Shown here: positions 1 through 8,300 of the stretch, piece by piece
How the letters are laid out: each line of letters opens with the position of its first letter
How positions within the stretch are numbered: the first letter of the stretch is position 1
Assembly (NCBI RefSeq): GCF_002210435.1
Contig: NZ_MZMV01000023.1
Span: 1-64,000 of the forward strand
Length of the DNA: 64,000 nucleotides
Direction of reading: 5' to 3'
Origin: Micromonospora wenchangensis
GTDB taxonomy: Bacteria; Actinomycetota; Actinomycetes; Mycobacteriales; Micromonosporaceae
Made by a program: the position numbers and the translations under genes
Notes under the pieces: generated by a model
The model's input: only the letters and a program-made list of their open reading frames with translations
The model's database searches: none
Told to the model about the DNA's origin: nothing

Positions 1-283
1 ATGATGATGGACATCCTCCCGGAGACCCCAGGTCCCCTGATCTCGGATGTCCGTCAAAACGGGGCAGGCCCACCAGTGCCTCGATATCCGGTACCGATCC
101 CGCGTCACTGCGTACGGCCATTGCGTTCTCGCCGAGCTGATCACGGGCGGCGTCCAGGGTCGCGTGGTCGCGCCCGGTGATCAGGACGCGTGCTCCTGCG
201 TCCACCAGCAGCCGCGCGGTGGCCAGGCCGATTCCGCTGCCGCCTCCCGTGATCACCACGGTCTTGCCCTCGTACGTGCTCAT
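1..283 (-). CDS. SDR-family oxidoreductase, N-terminal part, cut by the window edge (possibly broken)
   Basis: The protein starts MSTYEGKTVVITGGGSGIG, the Rossmann TGxxxGIG motif of short-chain dehydrogenases, followed by an NADP-type loop (ITGRDHATLDAAR) and ALVG near residue 72. A strong AAGGAGAAGG ribosome site precedes the ATG. After residue 72 the frame (LPRFDGHPRSGDLG) no longer resembles an SDR: the expected NAG motif is absent, and the other two frames do not restore it. It may therefore be a rearranged or frameshifted copy, but the rest lies outside the window. Its substrate cannot be told. Confidence 0.7.
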   Translation of the reverse strand, partial: MSTYEGKTVVITGGGSGIGLATARLLVDAGARVLITGRDHATLDAARDQLGENAMAVRSDAGSVPDIEALVGLPRFDGHPRSGDLGSPGGCPSS

Positions 284-317
284 CGTTGACACCTTCTCCT
301 TCGGGAATGGGCGGCGG

Positions 318-1967
318 TCACGGTCCTGCTACCGGCTGAGCGACGGGAAGGATGACGCGGGACCGACCGTGGTGGACCGTGTGGGTGCACGGGGCCAGCC
401 GGACGCCGGTGCCTGGCTGTGCGCCGGTGCCTTCGTTGCGCAGGTAGTGCGGGAACGAGCCGCCGGAGACCTGCAACCTCAGCCGGTGTCCGGGGGCGAG
501 CCGGTGCGCGCAGGGGTCGAGTTCCAGCCGGACCGGCCCGTTCTCGGTCGGTTCCAGGCGGAGAAACGCCTCGGTGAAGTTGTGCGAGCGGCCCTTCGGA
601 TCGACGTCGCAGAGCCGGACGAACAGGTCGGCATGCGGGTTGTCCGTGACGTGGTCGAGTTCGACGACCGGCGTGCCGATGATCTCCAGTTCGTCGACGA
701 TCGGCGCAGTGGTGAAGGTCAGTACGTCTGCGCGTTGTTCCAGGCTGCGGTTGTCGTGTACACCGGCGCTGCGGTCGAGCAGTGGCCCGCCGACGGTCGG
801 CGTCGGGTCGCCGGGGTCATAGACGAAGGAGGAGTCGCCCTGCGGGACCTGGCGTTCGGTGAGCAGGCCACCAGGGTGCAGGAAGTGCACCTGCTCGGTG
901 CCCGGAGGTGGCCAGGCCGCGTGTTCACGCCATTCGCCAGTGCCGGTGACCTGGATACGGACCGCCTGACGTCGGCGTGTCACCGGCGCACCGGCGAGAT
1001 GCTCGGCGAGCCAGTCAAGATTCTCCCCGGCCAGTTCGCCGTTGCCGCCGACGACGGTCACCTGGTGGATCCAGGGACCGACGGTGAGCGACACGTCGAG
1101 CCCGCGTTCACGCAGCACCGCGTACTGGCGCATGGTCTGCGGAAGCATCACGTCCTGCCAGCCGGCAACCAGCCGAACCGGCACCTGCACCTTCTCCAGC
1201 GCTGCGCAGGCGTTGTAGGGCTCCCAGAACGGGTCAGACAGGTCCGGGTGGGACAGCATCTCCCCGAACCACGGCGCCCGGTTCCTGAGCGAGCGCTCGG
1301 CTGCCGCGGCGAACGGCAGCCCCGCCAGGGTCGGCGCGTTGAGCCTGGCGGCGAGGGAGAAGACCGTCAGGACCCCCAGCACCCCGAATCGCTCCTGGAC
1401 GCCGATCGCCCTGGCCCAGGTCAGGAGGTCGTAGACCCGCATCGCACCCGCCGGCCAGGCGAATCGGCCCACGTCGTGCATCCCGGCGATGATGATCGAC
1501 GTACGCAACTCCGGCGGCGGATCCATCAGCAGGGCCCACTGCGTCCAGCCGACGGCGGAAGCGCCGTAGGTGGCCAGTCGCCCGTCGAACCAGCGCTGCC
1601 GGCGCAACCACGCCACGGCGTCCTGCCCGTCATCCATCTCGTTGGCCAACCCCATGAACCGGCCGCCGGAGCCGAACGTGCCCCGGCAGCTCTGCACGAC
1701 CACGTGGTAGCCCTGCCCCGCGAACAGCCGCGCATCGGCGTTGATCGGCAGGCCACGTCCGTACGGCGTGCGAATCAGCACCGTTCCCCGGCCCTGTTGC
1801 CCGACCGGGAGGTAGTGGTCCGTCACCAACGTGACCCCGTCCCGCGCCGGGACCGCGAGGCCGTGTTCCACGCGGATGTCGCAGCGTGCCTTGGGCAGGC
1901 GCTGCTGCCGGGCCGTCGCCCGGTCGTACAGCCGGGCGGCCAGGCCGGGTCGCTTCGCCACTGTCAT
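318..1967 (-). CDS. CocE/NonD (peptidase S15) family hydrolase
   Basis: A 549-aa alpha/beta-hydrolase of the CocE/X-Pro dipeptidyl-peptidase type, expected to cleave esters or acyl-peptide bonds. Visible elements are the N-terminal ARDGVTLVTDHYLP strand, the oxyanion region RTPYGRG, the nucleophile elbow YGASAVGWTQW (Ser about residue 137), the acid AGWQDV, and the His in GPWIHQ. The C-terminal half is the jelly-roll S15 C-terminal domain. No signal peptide is seen, so it is probably cytoplasmic. GAAGG lies 7 nt before the ATG. It diverges from a LysR gene with a LysR-type box between them, so LysR control is likely. The elbow has Ala-Val where many family members have Tyr-Gly; the natural substrate is unknown. 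Confidence 0.88.
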   Translation of the reverse strand: MTVAKRPGLAARLYDRATARQQRLPKARCDIRVEHGLAVPARDGVTLVTDHYLPVGQQGRGTVLIRTPYGRGLPINADARLFAGQGYHVVVQSCRGTFGSGGRFMGLANEMDDGQDAVAWLRRQRWFDGRLATYGASAVGWTQWALLMDPPPELRTSIIIAGMHDVGRFAWPAGAMRVYDLLTWARAIGVQERFGVLGVLTVFSLAARLNAPTLAGLPFAAAAERSLRNRAPWFGEMLSHPDLSDPFWEPYNACAALEKVQVPVRLVAGWQDVMLPQTMRQYAVLRERGLDVSLTVGPWIHQVTVVGGNGELAGENLDWLAEHLAGAPVTRRRQAVRIQVTGTGEWREHAAWPPPGTEQVHFLHPGGLLTERQVPQGDSSFVYDPGDPTPTVGGPLLDRSAGVHDNRSLEQRADVLTFTTAPIVDELEIIGTPVVELDHVTDNPHADLFVRLCDVDPKGRSHNFTEAFLRLEPTENGPVRLELDPCAHRLAPGHRLRLQVSGGSFPHYLRNEGTGAQPGTGVRLAPCTHTVHHGRSRVILPVAQPVAGP

Positions 1968-2052
1968 TTACTCAACCTTCCGTCACCAACGAACACGTCA
2001 CGAGTGTTCGGGCCGGATCGGTTTGGCGTCCAATGAGAAGCTTGCAAGGCGT

Positions 2053-2069
2053 AATACGGTTAACGTATT
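2053..2069. promoter_or_regulatory. LysR box (ATAC-N7-GTAT) between the hydrolase and LysR genes
   Basis: The 6-bp arms AATACG and CGTATT are separated by GTTAA. The core is an exact ATAC-N7-GTAT, the consensus LysR-type site, and also fits T-N11-A. It lies 87 bp before the hydrolase start and 62 bp before the LysR start, as expected for a divergently autoregulated pair. Binding by the adjacent regulator is inference. Confidence 0.65.
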
Positions 2070-2130
2070 CATGCAGGTCAAGGCACTGTTCGCCGGTAAT
2101 GCCGTGGCTGGGTGGGGTTACGTTTGGCGT

Positions 2131-3090
2131 ATGGCTGAGCCGTCACAGCATTCCGTCGACCTCGACCTGAGGCTGGTGTGGGCCTTCACGGTCGTCGCCG
2201 AGCATCGGCACTTCGGCCGCGCAGCTGAAGTGCTGCGCACCACCCAACCGTCGCTGAGTCGGCAGATCCGCAGCCTTGAACGTCAGCTCGGCGCACGCCT
2301 GCTCGACCGTGGCCCGCAAGGCAGCCGGCTCACTGAGGCAGGCGAGGTCTTCCTACCGCTGGGGAAGAAGGTGCTGCGCTCCGCGAGCCAGGCGATCACC
2401 ACGACACAGGCCGCGGCCCAGCCAACCCGTATCACCATCGGCTACCTGTCCGGCCTGATCGTCACCTCCGCCGTCCGCGAGTTACGCCGGCACCACCCGG
2501 ACGCCGACGTCCGCGTCCAGCACGTCGGCTGGGACGACCCGCGGACCATTCTGTTCGAACACCGGGCGGACGCGGTGGTCACCAGGCTGCCGTTCCCGAC
2601 CGACGGCCTGCGGGTGACCATCCTCTACGACGAACCTCGCGCGCTGCTCCTGCCGCGAGGGCACCGGCTGTCCGGCAGACCGTCTGTCACCCTGGCCGAC
2701 CTCGACGGCGAACCCATGCTGCGCGTCAAGGACTTCGCGGCCGAGTGGCACGCCTTCTGGCGCGTCGAGCCCCGCCCCGACGGACATCCCGTCCCCGACG
2801 GTGCCCACGTCGAGAACATCGAGGACAAGTTCGAGGCTGTCGCGTCCGGGCAGGCAGTCGCCATCGTCCCCGCGGGCATCGGTGGTTTCCGGCCCGATCT
2901 CATCCTCATGCCGATCGTCGGCATCGAGCCGAGCAGAGTCGTGCTCGCCACCCGCGCGAACGACACCAACCGGCTGCTCGTGGCCTTCACCAAACTCGCG
3001 CAGACACACGTCACGGAACCAGCACCGCGCCCTCGCGCAGCCCTGACCGGACCCATGGCGCCGGCGCGCACCGGTGGAGGCGCCACCTGA
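2131..3090 (+). CDS. LysR-family transcriptional regulator
   Basis: A 319-aa LysR regulator. The N-terminal winged HTH is clear (LRLVWAFTVVAEHRHFGRAA, then TTQPSLSRQIRSLERQLGARLLDR), followed by a periplasmic-binding-like effector domain to about residue 300. The open frame extends upstream to 1831, but the ATG at 2131 puts the HTH 15 residues in, as usual in the family; the longer start would run into the hydrolase promoter. It is divergent from the CocE-like hydrolase and probably controls it through the ATAC-N7-GTAT box. The effector is unknown. Confidence 0.9.
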   Translation: MAEPSQHSVDLDLRLVWAFTVVAEHRHFGRAAEVLRTTQPSLSRQIRSLERQLGARLLDRGPQGSRLTEAGEVFLPLGKKVLRSASQAITTTQAAAQPTRITIGYLSGLIVTSAVRELRRHHPDADVRVQHVGWDDPRTILFEHRADAVVTRLPFPTDGLRVTILYDEPRALLLPRGHRLSGRPSVTLADLDGEPMLRVKDFAAEWHAFWRVEPRPDGHPVPDGAHVENIEDKFEAVASGQAVAIVPAGIGGFRPDLILMPIVGIEPSRVVLATRANDTNRLLVAFTKLAQTHVTEPAPRPRAALTGPMAPARTGGGAT

Positions 3091-3213
3091 GGGTGAGAGG
3101 ACGGGGCAGGAGTGCCGGCTGGTCTCGTAGCGGTGTGCATCCCCTGGTGAGCGGCGTGGTCTGCCGGCCCGGCGGGTAGGCTGACCGTTCGTCATCGGAC
3201 GGGGGAGGCCGGC

Positions 3214-3654
3214 GTGGGCTATGGCGACAAGCTGTTCTGGCTCTCGGTGGTGATCCAACGCAAGTACGCGCAGATCTGCGCCGAGTTCGACCTGACCCCC
3301 GCCCAGGCCACCCTGCTCTGCGCAGTCCGGAACGAGCCGCGGCAGATGGCTGACCTCGCCGCGTCGTTGGGGATGACCAAGAACGCGTTGAGCCAGTTGG
3401 TCGACCGCACCGCGCGGCGCGAGTTGGTCGGCCGGGCGAGTTCGGCGCAGGACCGACGGGTCGTCATGCTCGGCGCGACGCCCACGGGGAAGGTGCTCGC
3501 CGAGGCCTTCTACACCCAGGTGGTCGAGCGTCTGCCCGAGATCGCGAGGAACCTCGACGCCGACGACCAGCGCGACTTCGAGCGCGTGGCCACCGCCGTC
3601 GTGGACACTGCGGACCTCTCTGCGCCCGTCGCGGACCCACCAGCCACACCGTGA
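3214..3654 (+). CDS. MarR-family transcriptional regulator
   Basis: A 146-aa winged-helix regulator of normal MarR length. The HTH is FDLTPAQATLLCAV...MADLAASLGMTKNALSQLVDRTARRELV, and the wing is SSAQDRRVVMLGATPTGK. The GTG start has GGGGGAGG about 6 nt upstream. It is 85 bp upstream of and co-directional with an NmrA-like gene whose promoter carries two palindromic sites suited to a MarR dimer. I infer that it senses a small phenolic or electrophilic ligand and represses the downstream gene; the ligand cannot be read from the sequence. Confidence 0.88.
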   Translation: MGYGDKLFWLSVVIQRKYAQICAEFDLTPAQATLLCAVRNEPRQMADLAASLGMTKNALSQLVDRTARRELVGRASSAQDRRVVMLGATPTGKVLAEAFYTQVVERLPEIARNLDADDQRDFERVATAVVDTADLSAPVADPPATP

Positions 3655-3674
3655 GGTCCTGTCACACCGACACC

Positions 3675-3722
3675 TTGACGTTGTTCATGCCGTGAACTAG
3701 TTTCGTTCATGGCATGAACTAG
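3675..3722 (+). promoter_or_regulatory. Promoter overlapped by two tandem palindromic operators
   Basis: TTGACG (3675-3680) and TAGTTT (3698-3703) form a -35/-10 pair with a 17-bp spacer. Two near-identical 18-mers overlap it: GTTCATGCCGTGAACTAG at 3683-3700 and GTTCATGGCATGAACTAG at 3705-3722. Each contains TTCATG-N-CATGAA-like dyad symmetry, perfect in the second. The 22-bp spacing is about two helical turns, so two dimers would sit on one face. The first site fills the -35/-10 spacer, which is a repressor arrangement. Confidence 0.7.
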
Positions 3723-3739
3723 TGAGGGGTGGCAGAGCG

Positions 3740-4630
3740 ATGAGCGCACAGGCGACCGGCACGATCGCAGTCTTCGGCGCGACGGGGCAACAGGGCGGGG
3801 CGGTGGTCGACGCGCTGCTGGACCACAGGGCGCAGGTGCGGGCCCTGGTCCGCAACCCGCAGTCCGACCGGGCTCAGGCGCTGGCCGCCCGCGGCGTCGA
3901 ACTGGCTGCCACCCGGGCCGACGACCCGGCGTCGCTGGCCGCCGCGCTGGCGACGGTCGAGGGGTTCTACTTCATGACCCCGGAGGCGAACAGCCTCGAA
4001 GAGGTCGAGGCGGAGGTCCGCATCGGCAAGGCGCTCGTCGACGCGGCGGTCGAGGCGGGCGTCCCGCACGTCGTGTTCAACTCGGTCTTCGGAGCGGACC
4101 GGGAGTCGGGCGTGCCGCACCACGACTCGAAGCACCGGATCGAGGAGCACCTGAGAACCTCCGGCCTGCGGGCCTCGATGGTTCGCCCGACCGCCTTCAT
4201 GGAGAACTTCGCGAGCGTGATGGCACCGAGCCTGGAGCACGGGGAGATCGTGCTGAGGATGCCGCTGTCCGAGGACGTCGCCCTGAAGATGATCTCGATC
4301 AGGGACATCGGCCGGGTCGCCGCCGCGCTCCTGCTCGACACCGCGCAGGCACCCGGCGGAGCCGTCGAACTCGTCGGCGACGAGCTGACGGGCCCCCGGA
4401 TCGCCGCGGCGTTCGGCGCGCACGCCGGGCTCCCGGCACGGTACGAGGCCCTCCCGTTGAGCGTGCTCCCCAACGAACTCGACCAGGCGATGTTCCGCCA
4501 GTTCGCGGAGGCGGCGGCACACCCTTCGGACCTCGCGGTGGTGCGCTCGATCGAGCCGACCGCCCTGGACCTGGTCGAGTGGATCCGAGCCACCGGCTGG
4601 ACCGCGCCTGCGAACGCGGCGGGTTCCTGA
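3740..4630 (+). CDS. NmrA/NAD(P)-binding atypical SDR-family protein
   Basis: A 296-aa protein with an N-terminal NAD(P)-binding Rossmann motif IAVFGATGQQGGAVVDALL and then the NmrA/HSCARG-like pattern (RNPQSDRAQALAARGVELAATRADD, PHVVFNSVFGADR, RPTAFMENF). NmrA-like proteins are redox sensors or quinone/NADPH-dependent reductases acting on small electrophiles. I chose the ATG at 3740, inside a longer frame opening at 3722, because it is preceded by GAGGGGTGG. The two palindromes in its promoter and the MarR gene upstream point to inducible expression. Confidence 0.87.
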   Translation: MSAQATGTIAVFGATGQQGGAVVDALLDHRAQVRALVRNPQSDRAQALAARGVELAATRADDPASLAAALATVEGFYFMTPEANSLEEVEAEVRIGKALVDAAVEAGVPHVVFNSVFGADRESGVPHHDSKHRIEEHLRTSGLRASMVRPTAFMENFASVMAPSLEHGEIVLRMPLSEDVALKMISIRDIGRVAAALLLDTAQAPGGAVELVGDELTGPRIAAAFGAHAGLPARYEALPLSVLPNELDQAMFRQFAEAAAHPSDLAVVRSIEPTALDLVEWIRATGWTAPANAAGS

Positions 4631-4868
4631 GCCCCCCGGCCCCACAGCCGAGAACCTGCCGCCCCAGCCCAAGCAGACCTGCGCGCGGCTGGACCAGGCA
4701 ACCAGTGGGCCGCCGACCGGGACACGATGACGCATGGCGGCGCTGCCGACGTACCCGCCACGGCTGGTCGACCGGGTCAGGCGTCTGCCGCTGTCTCTGG
4801 TGGCCCCGGGGTGTCTTCGGTAGCGTCAGGTGCACGGTTCGCCGTCATCGATTGGGGACGTCACCCAC

Positions 4869-5396
4869 GTGTCACACATTGAGAAGATCACCGGTGAGCT
4901 CAAGGCCCTGATGGCGGGCGTCGAGCGGGCGCAGGGGCTGACCACCGCCGCCGACCGGCAGGCGCAGGAGGTGGCGTTGCGTGCCGCGAGCGCCGGCTTC
5001 CTCGCTGTCGCGGCGGGCGTGGCCCGGCTGCGGAGCGCCCTCACCGACGTGCAGGGCGGCCTGGGGCGGCTCGGTGGGTCGATCGGTGAGGCGACGAAGG
5101 CCGTCGCCGCCGTACCCCAGCAGGCCACCCCGCAGGAGACGATCGCCGCGCTGACGCCCGTGCAGAGCGCCGTCGGCGGCGCCCGCGACGCGGCCGGCGG
5201 TGCCATCACCCGGATCGGTGAGACCCAGCAGCTCGTCACCACGATCCTCCAGGGCGGACAACCCGGACCACTGCTACAGGCCCTGGACGGCATCAAACAG
5301 GTGCTGATGCAGGTCGTCGCCCGCACGGGCGGCGCACGGCAGGCCGTCGAGGCGGCGATCGCCGAAGCACAGCGGGTGGGATCAGCGGGAAACTGA
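4869..5396 (+). CDS. Small DUF6244-like protein, function unknown
   Basis: A 175-aa, Ala/Gln-rich, mostly helical protein starting at GTG 4869 (MSHIEKITGELKALMAGVERAQ) with GGGGA upstream. It resembles the DUF6244 proteins I know from Micromonosporaceae (central GEATKAVAAVPQQATPQETIAAL, then LQGGQPGPLLQALDGIKQVL). It has no membrane segment or catalytic motif and looks like a WXG100-style or coiled-coil helical bundle. An upstream in-frame ATG at 4830 exists but has no ribosome site. Its last 15 bp overlap the end of the convergent WD40 gene. The function is not known. Confidence 0.7.
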   Translation: MSHIEKITGELKALMAGVERAQGLTTAADRQAQEVALRAASAGFLAVAAGVARLRSALTDVQGGLGRLGGSIGEATKAVAAVPQQATPQETIAALTPVQSAVGGARDAAGGAITRIGETQQLVTTILQGGQPGPLLQALDGIKQVLMQVVARTGGARQAVEAAIAEAQRVGSAGN

Positions 5397-8300
5397 CCGG
5401 GGCCGGAGGTCGGGGTAGGTGGATGCGGGCGCGGTCGGGTCGGCTCCCTGGCCGGAGGGTAGCTCGGGGCAGAGACGCCGGTAGGGCTCCGACCCGACGT
5501 GGTACGCCCATTCGTCGTCGGTCAGGTTCCGTCCCGCCCGGCGGCAGAGCTCGGCGGGCCAGGTGTCCGGGGTGGGGGTGAGGCGGGCGGTGTGGTCCCA
5601 GGAGGTGGTGGCGAGCGTCCTGCCGTCCGGGCTGAAGGCCACCGCCGTGACCCAGCCGACGTGACCGGTGAGACCGACGATCGTCCGGCCACGGTCGCGG
5701 TCCCACAGGCGGGTGGTGCCGTCCCGACTGCTGGTGGCGACGGTCCTTCCGTCCGGGCTGAACGCGACCGCGTTCACCTCCGCGGTGTGCCCGGTCAGGA
5801 CGGAGGCCACCCGACGGGCGGCGATGTCCCACAGCAGGGCGGTGCCGTCGGCGGGGGCGATGGCGAGGGTCCGGCCGTCCGGGCTGAACGCCACCGCGTT
5901 CAGGTGGCCGGTCCCGGGCGCCAGGGTGACGATGCTGCTGCCGGCGTCGGAGTCCCAGAGCCGGACCGTGCCGTCGGTCGAGGCGGTCGAGGCGGTGCTG
6001 CCGTCGGGGCTGAAGTCCACGGCGTCCACCCAGCCGGTGTGGCCGGTCAGCACGGCGGACGCACGTCGGGTGGCCAGGTCCCACAACCGGGCCGTTCCGT
6101 CGGTGGACGCGCTGGCCAGGAGCTGACCGTCGGGGCTGAAGGCGACCGAGGCGACGCCGTCGGTGTGCCCGGTGAGGGTGGCCTTGCGTCGGCGGGTGCC
6201 GGTGTCCCAGAGTCGGATCCGGCCGTCCTTGTGCCCGGTGGCAAGGGTCGTACCGTCCGGGCTGAACGCCACGGTGAAGACGAAGCCGGCCCGGGCGTCG
6301 AGGACGGCGAGCTGACCCTGCTGGGCGGTGTCCCACAGGCGGACGGTGCCGTCCCTGCTTCCCGTGGCGACGGTTCGGCCGTCCGGGCTGAACGCCACCG
6401 CGTCGACGTAGCCGGTGTGGCCCCCGAGCGTGGCGACGGAACTGCTCGTCCTCGTGTCCCACGTGCGGGCGGTGCCGTCCCGGCTGCCGGTCACGACGGT
6501 CGTACCGTCGGGACTCGTCCCCACGGCGAGCACCTCGTCGGTGTGGCCGGTGAGGGTGGCCAGGGGCTGGTGCGTGATGGTGTCCCAGATCCGCGCGGTG
6601 CCGTCCCAGCTTCCGGTCACCACGGTGCGGCCGTCGGCTCCGAACGCCACGGCCCGCACGACGCGGGTGTGCCCGACGAGACTGGCCCGGGACTCGTGGG
6701 TCGTGACGTCCCAGATCCGCGCGGTGCCGTCGGCGGAACCCGTGACGAGGGTCGTGCCGTCCGGGCTCAACGCGACCGCGAAGACCTCGCCCGTGTGCCC
6801 GGAGAGGACCGTCGTGTGACGGGTCGCCGTGTTCCACAGCCGGGCGGTGTTGTCGTCCCCGCCGGTGGCCAGGATCAGCCCGGTGCGGTCGAAGGTCACC
6901 GCGTTCACCGGGCCGTCGTGGCCGACCGGCACGGGCCGGGAAAGGCCGGTGCGGGTGTCCCAGAGCCGGACGGCACCGTCGGCGTGCCCGGTCGCGATGG
7001 TCGTACCGTCCGGATGGAAGGCCACCGTGTCGACTGCGGCGCGAGCCGTCAACGTGCCGAGGGGTCGGTGGGTGGTCGCGTCCCACAGTCGCACGGTGCC
7101 GTCGACTCCCCCGGTCGCCAGCAGACGTCCGTCCCGGGTGAAGGCGATCGCCGTCACGGCACTGCCCTGGGTGAGCGCGGCGGTCGGGCCGGCGGTCCAC
7201 AGCCGGATGGTGCCGTCGTCGCCGCCGGTGGCGACGGTGCCGCCGTCGGGGCTGTACGCGGCGGCGGTCACCGCGCCGGAGTGACCGATCAGTGGCCGCG
7301 CGACGTGCATCGGGACCGAGAGTGCCGCCTGCGCGCTGGCCACGGTCTGCGCCGTCACGGAGTGGCCGAGCCCGGCCAGCGCCAGCAGGTTCGCCAGGTC
7401 GGGCTGGGTCGCCAGCGCCGCACGCGACCGGGCGGCCAGGCTGTCGGCGACGGCGAGGTCACGTTGGGCGTTCGCCGCGACGGTCTGCACCACGGCGAGG
7501 ACGGCCAGCAGGCTGACCGTGACCAGGCCCGCGACCAGGCTGCCGATGGTGACCCGCATCCGCCGCCGGCGGCGGGCGTGCTCGCGGGTCTGCCGGGCCA
7601 GGCTGGCGGCGAGGAAATCGCGTTCGGTCCCGTTGAGGGCTTCGGTGTCCCGGTCGGCCCAGCCCGCGAGCAGGCTGCCCCGGTACAGGAACGCGTCGTC
7701 CCCGCCGTGCGTCGCCCAGTCGGTGGCGGCACCGGTGAGGCGGCGGTGGGCGCGTAACGACTCGCGGTCGGCGGCGAGCCAGTCCCGAAGCGTCGGCCAG
7801 CCCCGGATGAGCGCCTCGTGGGCGATCTCCACGGTCTCCTCGCCGATCGTCACCAACCGGGCCGCCGCGAGTCGTTCCAGGACGTACGCGGTGACGGCGT
7901 CGTCGCCGAGCTCCGCGCGGGCGACCCGCCGGCGGGTGTCCTCGGTGCCGTCGCCCAGCGCGGTCAGCCGCAACAGGATCCGTCGGACCGCCAGGCGGTG
8001 CTCCTCGTCCAGCTCCCCGAACACCCGATCGGCCGACTGCGCGAGCGCGCCGTCCAGGCCGCCGGCCGCCTCGTAGCCGGCCAGGAACAGCCCGGCGCCG
8101 CGCCGCCGCCGCCAGGTCTCCCACAGGGCGTGGGAGACGAACGGCAACACCGCCGGCCGGGACGCCGCCTCGGCGATGATCGTGGCGACGAGGGTCTTCT
8201 CCACCATCAGCCCGGTCCGGGCCGCCGGTTCGGTGACGGCGACCGACAGCTCCTCGGGCGTCATCGGGCCGACCAGTAGCTGCGCGTCCTGCAGCGCCGC

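Noticed and set aside
177-2036. Plus-strand 619-codon open frame over the CocE-like hydrolase
   Set aside because: The minus-strand frame has full family motifs; this frame is its shadow.
5499-7757. Long plus-strand open frame (752 codons) antisense to the WD40 repeats
   Set aside because: It is a by-product of the GC codon bias and repeat periodicity of the real minus-strand gene; it has no ribosome site and a low-complexity Gly/Arg/Val-rich product.
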